From CAVPWP01 sp050789285 (GTDB lineage: Bacteria; Pseudomonadota; Alphaproteobacteria; Rhodobacterales; Rhodobacteraceae), in contig NZ_JBOUVX010000001.1 in assembly GCF_050789285.1 (NCBI RefSeq), positions 682,001 to 746,000 of the forward strand: a DNA stretch of 64,000 nt, in the 5' to 3' direction. Both the position numbers and the translations under genes were made by a program. The stretch's first letter is position 1. Each line of letters begins with the position of its first letter. Under the pieces are notes generated by a model that saw only the letters and a list, made by a program, of their open reading frames with translations, ran no database searches and was not told where the DNA came from. Of the stretch, positions 1 to 8,167 are shown one piece after another.

Positions 1-543
1 CCCGGTCGAGCCGTCGTGATCGCGCAGGAACTCGAAGGCGGCGAAGAAATCTGCCATCAGCTTTGCGCCGTCAAGTTGGCCCTGCATCTCGCGCCCCTGG
101 TCGTCATTGCCGGGATAGCCGCCCAGCGGCGTGAGCCCGTCGGGACCGAAGGCGAGGTAGCCCGCCTTGGCGGTGCGCCGGACCACATCCTCGATATAGG
201 GGTTCAGGCCGCGGTTCTCGTGGATGACGAGGACCGCGGGCAGGGGGCCCTCGGCGCCCGCGGGTCGGGCCATCAGTCCTCGGATCGTGCCGTGGCCTTC
301 CGGGCTGTCGTATTCGGCGACCATCGTCTCGATCGCCGGATCGTCGGGGGCGACCTGTTGGGCCAGCGCGTAGTTCGGCGCCAGCTGTTCAAGGATCATT
401 GCCCCCGTGACGCCCGCGGCGGCATAGCGCCCGGCCTTGGCGATGAAGTCGCGCTTCGACATCTTCCCGTGCACGTAGCCGTCGAAGATCTCGAGGATGC
501 GGGGGTCGAAGTCGCTGGCTTTCTTGCGGGGCGGGGTCGTCAT
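1..543 (-). CDS. Dienelactone hydrolase family protein, exported (5' part; runs off left edge)
   Basis: The first 181 residues of an alpha/beta hydrolase of the dienelactone hydrolase family. The rest lies left of the window, so the Cys/Asp/His catalytic residues cannot be checked. After about 28 polar residues there is a SKRDF motif, then an Ala/Gly-rich hydrophobic run to about residue 60 (ending YALAQQ). This looks like a Tat-type signal with Lys-Arg in place of Arg-Arg. The segment AVLVIHENRGLNPYIEDV near residues 105-122 matches the conserved early strand and loop of the family. The start is the ATG at 543. Some members of the family hydrolyse cyclic lactones, but the substrate here cannot be inferred. 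purF lies 120 bp away on the same strand. Confidence 0.8.
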   Translation of the reverse strand, partial: MTTPPRKKASDFDPRILEIFDGYVHGKMSKRDFIAKAGRYAAAGVTGAMILEQLAPNYALAQQVAPDDPAIETMVAEYDSPEGHGTIRGLMARPAGAEGPLPAVLVIHENRGLNPYIEDVVRRTAKAGYLAFGPDGLTPLGGYPGNDDQGREMQGQLDGAKLMADFFAAFEFLRDHDGSTG

Positions 544-643
544 GGCGGATCTCCATCAGGGGCCTTCAGGTCAATCAAGAAGGGTAGCCCCGGGCGCCAA
601 AGGGTCAGCCCACGATCGCGTGATGCGCGCGCCGGCGCGGACC

Positions 644-659
644 ACCGCCCGCGGGCGGT
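644..659. repeat. Perfect 16-bp palindrome after purF
   Basis: ACCGCCCG followed by CGGGCGGT is a perfect palindrome that begins 5 bp beyond the purF stop codon, in the purF-hydrolase spacer. It could form a strong hairpin in the purF mRNA. No T-run follows, so it is not a standard intrinsic terminator. It may be a 3'-end stabiliser or part of a Rho-dependent end. Confidence 0.35.
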
Positions 660-663
660 CGGC

Positions 664-2142
664 TTACTCGGCCGCCTTCAGCGTGAAGCCCTGTTCGATC
701 ATGTCCGAGGGCGCCACCGGGTATTCGCCCGAAAAGCAGGCATCGCAATAGCGCGGGGCCTTCGGATCGCGGCCGGCGGCTTCGCCCACCGCGCGGTAAA
801 GCCCGTCAAGCGTGATGAACCGCAGCGAGTCGACGCCAAGATGGCTGCGCATTTCGTCCTCGCTCATGGTCGCGGCCAGAAGCTTTTCGCGCTGCGGGGT
901 GTCGACGCCATAGAAGCAGGGCCAGGCCGTGGGTGGCGAGGCGATGCGGAAATGCACCTCTTTCGCGCCGGCATCCAGGATCATCTCCTTGATCTTGCGG
1001 CTCGTGGTGCCGCGCACGACCGAGTCGTCCACAAGCACCACCCGCTTGCCCCGGATCAGCGCGCGGTTGACGTTCAGCTTCAGCCGGACGCCCATGTTGC
1101 GGATCTGCTCGGTCGGTTCGATGAAGGTGCGCCCGACATACTGGTTGCGGATGATCCCCATCCCGTAGGGGATGCCGCTTTCCCGGGCAAAGCCGATGGC
1201 CGCGGGCGTGCCCGAGTCAGGCACCGGGCAGACGATGTCGGCCTCGGCCGGGGCCTCGCGCGCCAGTTCGATGCCGATGCGTTCGCGCGTCTCGTAGACC
1301 GAGTGCCCGCCAAGAATCGAGTCGGGACGCGAGAAATAGACGTGCTCGAAGATGCAGAAGCGGGGCTTGGCGCGCTCGAACGGGTGGTGCGAGGCAAGCT
1401 TGCCGTCCTCGATCACGACCATTTCGCCGGGCTCGACCTCACGCACGAACTCGGCCCCGATGATGTCAAGCGCGCAGGTCTCGGACGACAGCACCCAGCC
1501 GTCGCCCAACCGGCCAAGCACAAGCGGCCGCACGCCCAGGGGGTCGCGCACGCCGATGAGCTTGGTGCGCGTCATCGCGACGATGGAATAGGCCCCTTCG
1601 ACGCGGCGCAACGCGTCCTTCATCCGTTCGGGCACGGTCCGCTGAAGCGAACGCGCCATCAGGTGGATGATGCATTCGGTGTCCGACGAGGACTGGAAGA
1701 TCGACCCGCGGTCGATCAGTTCGCGCCGAAGCGCCACGGCATTGGTGATATTGCCGTTGTGCGCGATGGCCGCGCCCCCCATCGAGAATTCGCCGAAGAA
1801 GGGCTGGACGTCGCGGATCTGGGTGTTGCCCTTCGACCCGGCGGTGGAATAGCGCACATGCCCGATGGCCAGCGGGCCGGGCAGCGTTTCCATCAGTCGG
1901 GCCGAGGTGAAGTTGTCGCGCACATAGCCGAAGCGGCGGGCCGACTGGAAGCCGGTGGCGGGATCGTGGCTCACGATGCCGCCGGCTTCCTGTCCGCGAT
2001 GCTGAAGCGCGTGCAGACCAAGGGCCACGAAGTTCGCGGCATCCACCACGCCGATCACGCCGAACACGCCGCACTCCTCGCGCAGCTTGTCGTCGTCGAA
2101 GGGGTGGGCGTAGTAGGGTTGGGCGGGGGGCAGGTCGGCCAT
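664..2142 (-). CDS. purF: Amidophosphoribosyltransferase
   Basis: Catalyses the first committed step of purine synthesis: PRPP plus glutamine to phosphoribosylamine, in the cytoplasm. The N-terminal glutaminase domain begins at EECGVFG. Cys24 would be the nucleophile exposed after removal of a short propeptide, as in Bacillus-type PurF. The C-terminal phosphoribosyltransferase domain carries the PRPP loop VVLVDDSVVRGTT and the CDACFSGEYP segment near the end. I chose the ATG at 2142 (492 aa), with GGAG 11 bp upstream. A GTG at 2211 would add 23 residues but has no ribosome-binding site and no family resemblance. Downstream is a palindrome at 644-659. It is separate from purL, which lies at 47 kb. 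Confidence 0.95.
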   Translation of the reverse strand: MADLPPAQPYYAHPFDDDKLREECGVFGVIGVVDAANFVALGLHALQHRGQEAGGIVSHDPATGFQSARRFGYVRDNFTSARLMETLPGPLAIGHVRYSTAGSKGNTQIRDVQPFFGEFSMGGAAIAHNGNITNAVALRRELIDRGSIFQSSSDTECIIHLMARSLQRTVPERMKDALRRVEGAYSIVAMTRTKLIGVRDPLGVRPLVLGRLGDGWVLSSETCALDIIGAEFVREVEPGEMVVIEDGKLASHHPFERAKPRFCIFEHVYFSRPDSILGGHSVYETRERIGIELAREAPAEADIVCPVPDSGTPAAIGFARESGIPYGMGIIRNQYVGRTFIEPTEQIRNMGVRLKLNVNRALIRGKRVVLVDDSVVRGTTSRKIKEMILDAGAKEVHFRIASPPTAWPCFYGVDTPQREKLLAATMSEDEMRSHLGVDSLRFITLDGLYRAVGEAAGRDPKAPRYCDACFSGEYPVAPSDMIEQGFTLKAAE

Positions 2143-2264
2143 TCGCGCGGGCGCTCCGAATCCGTCAGCGGGCAGCGGCTTCTGCTTAGCGGGAACCGCC
2201 GCCCGTGTCACGAAAGGATCACACCGCGCGCATGCGTCGCCGTCTGACCCTCGCCGGTCCGTGA

Positions 2265-2834
2265 TCAGCCCGCCTCGGCCAGTTCCAGCGCGATGGCCGT
2301 GCCGATCGCATAGGTGATCAGGACGCGGTCGCCCGGAACCCGGGCGCGCGCGAAGGCGCGCAGCTCGCGCGCGACTTCGACGACGACCGTCTCGCCCTCG
2401 GGCGTGATCAGCGTGGCCTTGTTCGTGCGCTGGTCGTAGGACACGACTTCATAGACCCCCGACATCACGCCCGCGGCAGCCCGGCCCACCGTGCCGTTGT
2501 CGACGAAGACTCCTTCGGCCGCCGTCACCTGACGTTCGCCGGTGTCGCTGGGCAGGGCCATGTCGACCGCCACCGCCTCGGTGTAGGTGACGCGCACCCG
2601 GTCGCCGGGCTCGACGATGTCGAAGGCGGGCACGGCTTCGTTCGCGCGCAGCGTCAGCGTCCGCCCCTCGATGCGCAGCACGACGCGGCGGTTCGCGCGG
2701 TCGACCTCGCGCACGGTGCCGACGGTGGTGAAGGTGGCGTCGCGCTCGGCCGAGGTGACGTCGCCGCCCGGCATCATGTCGCAGGCGGCAAGAAGCAGCG
2801 CCATCGCGGCTGCGGCCAGGATTCGAAGTGTCAT
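2265..2834 (-). CDS. Putative lipoprotein of unknown function
   Basis: A 189-aa protein with a lipoprotein signal: MTLRILAAAAMALLLAAC gives a lipobox LAAC with Cys18 as the lipidation site. The mature part is beta-strand-rich and has two similar segments. TVGTVREVDRANRRVVLRIEG and the later YEVVSYDQRTNKATLITPEG are each followed by a 'GDRVRVTY'/'GDRVLITY' element, suggesting two tandem small beta-barrel units. I recognise no enzyme motif. It sits 37 bp downstream of dnaB on the same strand and could be co-transcribed. It is probably anchored to the inner or outer membrane facing the periplasm. Confidence 0.75.
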   Translation of the reverse strand: MTLRILAAAAMALLLAACDMMPGGDVTSAERDATFTTVGTVREVDRANRRVVLRIEGRTLTLRANEAVPAFDIVEPGDRVRVTYTEAVAVDMALPSDTGERQVTAAEGVFVDNGTVGRAAAGVMSGVYEVVSYDQRTNKATLITPEGETVVVEVARELRAFARARVPGDRVLITYAIGTAIALELAEAG

Positions 2835-2871
2835 GTCTGGTCTCCCTGTTGCGTCCGGTGTTCGGACCGGC

Positions 2872-4362
2872 TCAGAACTCGCCCGCGCCCTGTTGCCAGG
2901 CCTTGGCCAGGTTTCCGAAGCGGGTGAAGCGGCCCTCGAAGCTCAGCTCGACGGTGCCGATCGGCCCGTGGCGCTGCTTGCCGATGATCACTTCCGCCCG
3001 GCCGTGAAGCCGCTCCATCTCTTCCTGCCATTTCGCCATGGCCTCGAGATCGTGGTCGCCGGGCTTTTCGCGTTCCTTGTAGTACTCTTCGCGGAAGACG
3101 AACATCACCACGTCCGCGTCCTGCTCGATCGAGCCCGACTCGCGCAGGTCCGACAGCTGCGGGCGCTTGTCCTCGCGCGATTCCACCTGCCGCGACAGCT
3201 GCGACAGGGCGACCACGGGAATGTCGAGTTCCTTGGCGATGGCCTTCAGGCCCTGGGTGATCTCGGACACCTCGTTCACCCGGCTGTCCTTGGCCGTGGC
3301 CGGGCGGACAAGCTGAAGGTAGTCGACGATCAGAACGTCGAGCCCGTGCTCGCGCTTGAGCCGGCGCGCGCGGGCGGCCAGCTGGCTGATCGGCAGCGCG
3401 GGGGTGTCGTCGATGAACAGCGGACAGGCCTCGAGCGCCTTCGCGGCCTCGACGAAGCGGCGGAACTCGCCCTCGGTCATGTCGCCGCGGCGGATCTGTT
3501 CGGACGGCACCTCGGCCGCCTCCGACAGGATCCGCGCGGCCAGCTGTTCGGCCGACATCTCGAGGCTGAAGAACCCCACGACGCCGCCGCCCACCGCGCC
3601 CTCGGACCCGTCGGGCCGCCGCCCGCGGCGATAGGTCTTGGCGATGTTGAAGGCGATGTTGGTGGCCAGCGACGTCTTGCCCATCGACGGCCGGCCGGCA
3701 AGGATCAGCAGGTCCGACTTGTGCAGCCCGCCCAGCTTCTTGTCGAGATCGACAAGCCCGGTCGAGATGCCCGCAAGCCCGCCGTCGCGCTGGTAGGCGG
3801 CGTTGGCCATGTTCACCGCGTCGGTGACCGCCTTGAGAAACGACTGGAAACCCTGGCCCGACTGCCCGGCCTCGCCCAGCTTGTAAAGCGCCTGCTCGGC
3901 CTCGACGATCTGCTCCTTCGGCTCGCTTTCCACGGCGACGCGCGCGGCCTTCGCGGAAATGTCGCGGCCAAGTCCGATCAACGCGCGGCGGATCGCAAGG
4001 TCGTGGATCATCTGCGCATAGTCGCGCGCCGCGAAGGACGAGATCGCCGATCCCGCCAGGCGCGCAAGATAGGACGGCCCGCCCAGTTCCTTCAGGCCCG
4101 GATCGTCCTCGAGAAAGGCCTTCAGCGTCACCGGCGAGGCCAGCGCGTTCTTGGCGATCCGCGCCGCGGCCACCTCGTAGATGCGGGCATGGACCGGATC
4201 GAAGAAATGGCGTTCGTCGATGACGGACGCGATCCTGTCGTAGATGTCGTTGTTCGTCAGGATCGCGCCCAGCAGTTGCTGCTCGGCCTCGATATTGTGC
4301 GGCAACGCCTCGACGCCCTCATCGTCGCTCCGGCTGATGCCGATGGCCCGTATCTCGCTCAT
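2872..4362 (-). CDS. dnaB: Replicative DNA helicase
   Basis: Hexameric 5'-3' helicase of the replication fork. The N-terminal domain starts at LPHNIEAEQQLLGAIL. The RecA-like domain has the Walker A loop GRPSMGKT at residues 223-230, the Walker B strand DVLIVDYLQL and the conserved end motif of DnaB helicases, including QLSDLRESGSIEQDADVV. The start is the ATG at 4362 (496 aa, the usual size). An in-frame extension to 4461 would add 33 residues unlike any DnaB. A glycine-rich insert (RRGRRPDGSEGAVGGG) follows Walker A. No intein is present. The upstream spacer up to pyrE contains an 11-bp tandem repeat. Confidence 0.95.
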   Translation of the reverse strand: MSEIRAIGISRSDDEGVEALPHNIEAEQQLLGAILTNNDIYDRIASVIDERHFFDPVHARIYEVAAARIAKNALASPVTLKAFLEDDPGLKELGGPSYLARLAGSAISSFAARDYAQMIHDLAIRRALIGLGRDISAKAARVAVESEPKEQIVEAEQALYKLGEAGQSGQGFQSFLKAVTDAVNMANAAYQRDGGLAGISTGLVDLDKKLGGLHKSDLLILAGRPSMGKTSLATNIAFNIAKTYRRGRRPDGSEGAVGGGVVGFFSLEMSAEQLAARILSEAAEVPSEQIRRGDMTEGEFRRFVEAAKALEACPLFIDDTPALPISQLAARARRLKREHGLDVLIVDYLQLVRPATAKDSRVNEVSEITQGLKAIAKELDIPVVALSQLSRQVESREDKRPQLSDLRESGSIEQDADVVMFVFREEYYKEREKPGDHDLEAMAKWQEEMERLHGRAEVIIGKQRHGPIGTVELSFEGRFTRFGNLAKAWQQGAGEF

Positions 4363-4560
4363 GCCTGTCCCTGCCTGTTGATCGGCATCACTACCCTCAG
4401 TCGCGCCCGCGGGAAACGTGTAAATCTCGGTGGAGGACTGCCGGGATAACCCTGTAGACAAGTCGGCCAGCCGCCTCCGGGGCCCAGATCTTGGGCCTGA
4501 ACGCTGGGTATCCCCCGAATATCGGACGGGCGCGCGATTCGCTCAAGGCTTATCCCCGGT

Positions 4561-4625
4561 CACCCACAGGCCACCCACAGGCCACCCTCAGGCCACCCTC
4601 AGGCCACCCTCAGGCCACCCTCAGG
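4561..4625. repeat. 11-bp direct tandem repeat ending inside the pyrE stop codon
   Basis: Six consecutive units: the first two are (C)CACCCACAGG and the last four are CCACCCTCAGG. The first unit lacks its initial C. The array lies between dnaB and pyrE, and its last unit (4615-4625) contains the pyrE stop codon (TCA on this strand, 4621-4623). Copy-number change would therefore alter the sequence just behind pyrE without changing the protein. Eleven base pairs is close to one helical turn. Confidence 0.9.
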
Positions 4626-5301
4626 CGCCCGCGCGGGCCTCCTGCCAGGCGCGGGGATCGTTCAGGAAGGCCTCGACCTCGGCCAGGGTGCCGGCGTCGA
4701 AGGCGCCGCGCCGCCGCGCCTCGGCCAGCACGTCCCACCAGGTGCACAGGCTGTGCAGCCGGACGCCATGCGCGCCCAGCGTCGTCTCGGTCTCCGGGAA
4801 GATCCCGTAATAGAAGATGACAGCGGTATGCGCGCAGGTCGCGCCGGTCTCGCGGATGGCGTCGACGAAGCTCAGCTTCGAGCCGCCGTCCGTCGTCAGA
4901 TCCTCCACCAGAAGCACCCGGTCGCCGTCGCCCATCACGCCCTCGATCCGGGCGTTGCGGCCATAGCCCTTGGGCTTCTTGCGCACATAGGTCATCGGCA
5001 ACGACAGCCGCTCGGCCACCATGGCAGCGAAGGGAATGCCCGCCGTCTCGCCGCCCGCCACGTTGGTGAAGGCCTCGAACCCGGCCTCGCGCATCACGGT
5101 CACGGTCAGGAAGTCCATCAGTGTCGCGCGGACGCGGGGAAAGCTGATCAGCTTGCGGCAATCGATATAGGTGGGCGACGGCAGGCCCGAGGCCAGCGTG
5201 AAGGGGTCGTGCGGGCGGAAGTGGACCGCGCCGACTTCCCACAGCATCGAGGCCGAAAGCCGCGCGATCTCGGTCTTGTCGGGAAATCCCGTGGGCAGCA
5301 T
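4621..5301 (-). CDS. pyrE: Orotate phosphoribosyltransferase
   Basis: Transfers phosphoribose from PRPP to orotate, giving OMP in pyrimidine synthesis. The PRPP-binding loop VLLVEDLTTDGGS is clear. It is preceded by the family segment VAGGETAGIPFAAMVAERL and the catalytic-loop region YVRKKPKGYGRNARIEG. I place the start at the ATG at 5301 (226 aa), 9 bp after AGAAGGA. An upstream TTG at 5328 would lie inside a dispersed intergenic repeat. pyrC lies 52 bp upstream on the same strand, giving a pyrC-pyrE pair. The stop codon lies in the last unit of the 11-bp repeat. Confidence 0.95.
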   Translation of the reverse strand: MLPTGFPDKTEIARLSASMLWEVGAVHFRPHDPFTLASGLPSPTYIDCRKLISFPRVRATLMDFLTVTVMREAGFEAFTNVAGGETAGIPFAAMVAERLSLPMTYVRKKPKGYGRNARIEGVMGDGDRVLLVEDLTTDGGSKLSFVDAIRETGATCAHTAVIFYYGIFPETETTLGAHGVRLHSLCTWWDVLAEARRRGAFDAGTLAEVEAFLNDPRAWQEARAGA

Positions 5302-5312
5302 CGGCTTGGGTC

Positions 5313-5337
5313 CTTCTTCTTGGGTCAAATATCCTCG
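5313..5337 (+). repeat. Dispersed intergenic repeat, copy 1
   Basis: CTTCTTCTTGGGTCAAATAT followed by CCTCG in the pyrC-pyrE spacer. The same core (CTTCTT, a short G-rich link, CAAATA or GAAATA, CC, C/T CGGG) recurs at 42709-42735 and, inverted, at 32911-32940. Here it lacks the hairpin that accompanies the other two copies, and it overlaps the pyrE ribosome-binding region. Confidence 0.65.
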
Positions 5338-5353
5338 CCGAAGGCGAACTCCG

Positions 5354-6394
5354 TCACTCCGCGACCCGCCAGAGCAGGGGAAAGCCCGGATCGAAGACGG
5401 TGATGGGCCCGTCGGCGGTGGCGATCTTGGCCGGATAGGCCACCGGATCGCCCTTCGTCAGCGTGATCGAGTCGGCGTTCGGCGGCAGGCGGTAGAAGGC
5501 CGGTCCGTTGAGCGAGGTGAAAGCCTCGAGCCGGTCAAGCGCCCCCTCCTCCTCGAAGACATGGGCCAGGATCGACAGCGTGTTCGTCGCCGTGAAACAG
5601 CCCGCGCAGCCACAGGCCGATTCCTTCAGCGCATCGACATGGGGCGCGCTGTCGGTGCCAAGAAAGAACGACGGATCGCCCGAGGTCGCCGCCGCGCGCA
5701 GCGCCAGGCGATGCTCCTCGCGCTTGGCCACTGGCAGGCAGTAATAATGCGGCCGGATCCCGCCCACCAGGATGTGGTTGCGGTTGAGGATCAGGTGATG
5801 CATCGTGATCGTCCCGGCGATGTCGGCGCCGCCGGATGTCACGTAGTCGACCCCGTCGCGGGTGGTGATGTGCTCCATCACCACGCGCAGGCCCGGCGTG
5901 CGGCGGCGGATCGGGTCAAGCACGCGGTCGATGAACACCGCCTCGCGGTCGAAGATGTCGATGTCGGCATCCGTCACCTCGCCGTGGACGCACAGCGGCA
6001 GGCCGATCTCGGCCATGGTCTCGAGCACGCCGCGCACCCTGTCGAAGTCGCGCACGCCCGAGGCCGAGTTCGTGGTGGCCCCGGCGGGGTAAAGCTTGAC
6101 CGCCGTGATGGTGCCGACCTTCGCGGCCGCCTTCACGTCCTTGGGGTCGGTGGTCTCGGTCAGGTACAGCGTCATCAGCGGCGTGAAGTCCATGCCCATC
6201 GGCAGCGCCGCGCGGATGCGCTGGCGATAGGCCGAGGCCTGCGCGCCGGTCACGACCGGCGGCACGAGATTCGGCATGACGATGGCGCGGGCGAAGTGGC
6301 GCGCGCTTTCGGGCAGCACGGCGGCCAGCACCGCGCCGTCGCGCAGGTGCAGGTGCCAGTCGTCGGGGCGGCGGAGCGTCAACCTGTGGCTCAT
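5354..6394 (-). CDS. pyrC: Dihydroorotase (class II)
   Basis: Zinc enzyme that cyclises N-carbamoyl-aspartate to dihydroorotate. At 346 aa it has the normal length for the short, class II type. The N-terminal metal motif is DDWHLHLRDG (HxH). The lysine expected to be carbamylated is in TAVKLYPAGATTN. Further metal-site histidines occur in LCVHGEVTD and VMEHITT. The catalytic Asp region is FLGTDSAPH. It is followed by pyrE, so two pyrimidine steps are adjacent. It diverges from the urease cluster, whose ureD starts 153 bp away. The start is the ATG at 6394. Confidence 0.95.
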   Translation of the reverse strand: MSHRLTLRRPDDWHLHLRDGAVLAAVLPESARHFARAIVMPNLVPPVVTGAQASAYRQRIRAALPMGMDFTPLMTLYLTETTDPKDVKAAAKVGTITAVKLYPAGATTNSASGVRDFDRVRGVLETMAEIGLPLCVHGEVTDADIDIFDREAVFIDRVLDPIRRRTPGLRVVMEHITTRDGVDYVTSGGADIAGTITMHHLILNRNHILVGGIRPHYYCLPVAKREEHRLALRAAATSGDPSFFLGTDSAPHVDALKESACGCAGCFTATNTLSILAHVFEEEGALDRLEAFTSLNGPAFYRLPPNADSITLTKGDPVAYPAKIATADGPITVFDPGFPLLWRVAE

Positions 6395-6547
6395 GGCGAT
6401 CGCTTAGCGCAAGCCTGCGCGCGGGGGAAGGGCGGGGCACTGCCCAAAAATCAGGCAATGACCTGCCGAAGGCCGTCAAAGCGGCCGCCCGTCATTGCGC
6501 CCCCGACCGCGGGCGATAGTCTGAACGCCGATCAAGGGACCGCCCGA

Positions 6548-7363
6548 ATGCTCGACACCGCCCCCATCGCGATGCAAAGAAGCCGCGGCCAGGCCGAGGT
6601 GGCGCTGTCGTCCGCAGGGCGCGTGACGCGGCTCTACCAGCAGGGCTGCGCCAAGGCCTTTCTGCCACGCTGCCACGGCCCCGAGCCCGAGGTCGTCTTC
6701 CTCAACACCGCGGGCGGGGTCACGGGGGGCGACCGGCTGGACTACCGGATCGACGTGGCTCCGGGGCTGCGGGCGACCGCCACCACCCAGACCGCCGAGC
6801 GCGCCTATCGCGCCAGCGCGGGCAGCGCCCCGGGCGAGATCGCGGTGACCGCCCGCGTCGGCGCGGGCGGCGTGTTGCACTGGCTGCCGCAGGAGACGAT
6901 CCTTTTCGACGGGGCCGCGATCGACCGGCGGACCGAGATCGCGCTTGAAGGCGACGCGGCCTGCCTGCTGTGCGAGACGCTTGTGCTGGGCCGCGCCGCG
7001 ATGGGCGAGGCCGTGGGCGAACTGTGGCTCGCCGATCGCCGGCGCGTCACGCGCGACGGTCGCCCCGTCCTGCTCGAGCCGTTGGAACTGACCTCGGCGC
7101 GGATCGCCGCCCGCTGCGGCGGCGCGGGCCTTGACGGCGCGCGGGTGCTGGCCTTCGTGGCGCTTGTCGCGGCCGATGCGCCCGATGCCCTGGGCCCGGT
7201 GCGCCGGGCGCTGGGCGACGGTCCCGGCGCCGCCGCCACCGCCTGGGACGGGCGTCTGATCGTGCGGATGATGGGCGCCGACGCCCAGTCCGTGCGTCAG
7301 CGCGTCGCCCGGGTCCTGACAACCCTCCGCGGACGCGCCCTGCCGCGCGTCTGGCAAGTCTGA
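6548..7363 (+). CDS. ureD: Urease accessory protein UreD (UreH)
   Basis: Scaffold that binds apo-urease and, with UreF and UreG, delivers nickel and CO2 to the active site. The 271-aa protein has the family core VVFLNTAGGVTGGDRLDYRI, then TATTQTAERAYRAS and LHWLPQETILFDGA, all typical of UreD. The start is the ATG at 6548 with AGGGA 7 bp upstream. Longer in-frame reading leftward overlaps pyrC antisense and is not credible. It is the first gene of the urease cluster, and ureA follows after 10 bp. The 153-bp spacer from pyrC is the only obvious place for the operon promoter, but I see no convincing -35/-10 pair. Confidence 0.93.
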   Translation: MLDTAPIAMQRSRGQAEVALSSAGRVTRLYQQGCAKAFLPRCHGPEPEVVFLNTAGGVTGGDRLDYRIDVAPGLRATATTQTAERAYRASAGSAPGEIAVTARVGAGGVLHWLPQETILFDGAAIDRRTEIALEGDAACLLCETLVLGRAAMGEAVGELWLADRRRVTRDGRPVLLEPLELTSARIAARCGGAGLDGARVLAFVALVAADAPDALGPVRRALGDGPGAAATAWDGRLIVRMMGADAQSVRQRVARVLTTLRGRALPRVWQV

Positions 7364-7373
7364 AAGGCCAAGG

Positions 7374-7676
7374 ATGAACCTGACCCCGCGCGAAAAGGAC
7401 AAGCTTCTCGTCAGCCTCGCCGCCATGGTGGCGCGCGGCCGCCTGCAGCGCGGCGTCAGGCTGAATCACCCGGAAGCCATCGCGCTGATCACCGACTTCG
7501 TCGTGGAAGGCGCCCGCGACGGCCGTTCGGTCGCCGACCTGATGGAGGCCGGCGCCCATGTCGTGACCCGCGAGATGTGCATGGAGGGCGTGCCCGAGAT
7601 GATCCACGACGTGCAGGTCGAGGCGACGTTCCCAGATGGCACGAAGCTTGTGACCGTGCATCACCCGATCCGCTGA
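7374..7676 (+). CDS. ureA: Urease gamma subunit
   Basis: Smallest structural subunit of urease. It is 100 aa, the exact family size, and opens with MNLTPREKDKLLVSLAAMVA. The conserved RLNHPEAIALITDFVVEGARDG and the histidine-containing C-terminal TVHHPIR are present. It is spaced 10 bp from ureD. The next standard gene, ureB, is not adjacent: two small membrane-associated genes lie between. Confidence 0.97.
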   Translation: MNLTPREKDKLLVSLAAMVARGRLQRGVRLNHPEAIALITDFVVEGARDGRSVADLMEAGAHVVTREMCMEGVPEMIHDVQVEATFPDGTKLVTVHHPIR

Positions 7677-7694
7677 CAGGGAAGGAGGAGCCCC

Positions 7695-7997
7695 ATGTTC
7701 GCAGACCTGATCCTTGGCATCGCCGCCGGCGCCGGCGCACCCTATGCCGAGACCCACATCAAGAACGCGCTGGAAAGCGTGCTACTGGCCGACGCGCCGC
7801 TGACGCCGATGGAGCTGCGCTTGTTCAGCTTCGCGCTGTGCCTTGTGGCCGCGGCGATCCTGGCCGCGATCCTGGGCGAGGGCACGGCCTTCGGCGTGGC
7901 CCTTGGCGGCGCGATCGGCGTCTTCGCCCCCCGCATCGTCGCGCGCGTGCAAAAGCGCCGCGCCCCCGACTATGGTTCCGACCCCGAAAAGGAGTGA
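7695..7997 (+). CDS. Small membrane protein between ureA and ureB (unknown function)
   Basis: A 100-aa protein with an N-terminal segment (LILGIAAGAGAPYAETHIKNAL), a hydrophobic stretch at about residues 45-80 (LFSFALCLVAAAILAAILGE then GTAFGVALGGAIGVFAPRIV) likely to form one or two membrane spans, and a basic/acidic tail (RVQKRRAPDYGSDPEKE). A good ribosome-binding site (GGAAGGAGG) lies 7 bp before the ATG. The gene is sealed into the urease operon: 18 bp after ureA, with the next gene's Shine-Dalgarno sequence at its 3' end. I recognise no domain. Position suggests a urease- or nickel-related membrane role; that is inference. Confidence 0.75.
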   Translation: MFADLILGIAAGAGAPYAETHIKNALESVLLADAPLTPMELRLFSFALCLVAAAILAAILGEGTAFGVALGGAIGVFAPRIVARVQKRRAPDYGSDPEKE

Positions 7998-8002
7998 CCC
8001 GC

Positions 8003-8167
8003 TTGAAAGCCCTTTCCATCCTTGCCCCGCTCTTCGCCGCGGCCCCGGCGCTGGCCCACGAGGGCGCGCATCTGCACCCCCACGGGATCGACGCCGCGTG
8101 GCTTTTCCTGGCGCTGCCGGTGATCGGCGTCGCGGCGGCGCTGGCCGTGGCCCGGATGCGCAAATGA
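8003..8167 (+). CDS. 54-aa exported histidine-rich membrane peptide in urease operon (TTG start)
   Basis: Reading from TTG 8003 gives MKALSILAPLFAAAPALAHE, a classic signal peptide with an ALA-H cleavage site. A His-rich patch follows (HEGAHLHPHG, four His in ten), then one hydrophobic span (WLFLALPVIGVAAALAVA) and the basic end RMRK. The TTG is preferred because AAGGAG lies 8 bp upstream; an in-frame GTG at 7994 overlaps that Shine-Dalgarno sequence. The stop overlaps the ureB ATG (ATGA), so translation is probably coupled. The mature peptide would place metal-binding His at the periplasmic face. A nickel role is inferred from position and composition only. Confidence 0.7.
   Translation: MKALSILAPLFAAAPALAHEGAHLHPHGIDAAWLFLALPVIGVAAALAVARMRK

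Noticed and set aside
16..2247. A 743-residue open frame on the plus strand
   Set aside because: It is antisense to purF and the hydrolase fragment, both with clear motifs. Its residue composition (Arg/His/Gly-rich) is typical of shadow frames in GC-rich DNA.
4363..4560. Replication origin upstream of dnaB
   Set aside because: Only partial DnaA-box-like strings (TTATCCCC and GATAACCC) are present; no canonical box cluster or AT-rich unwinding region.
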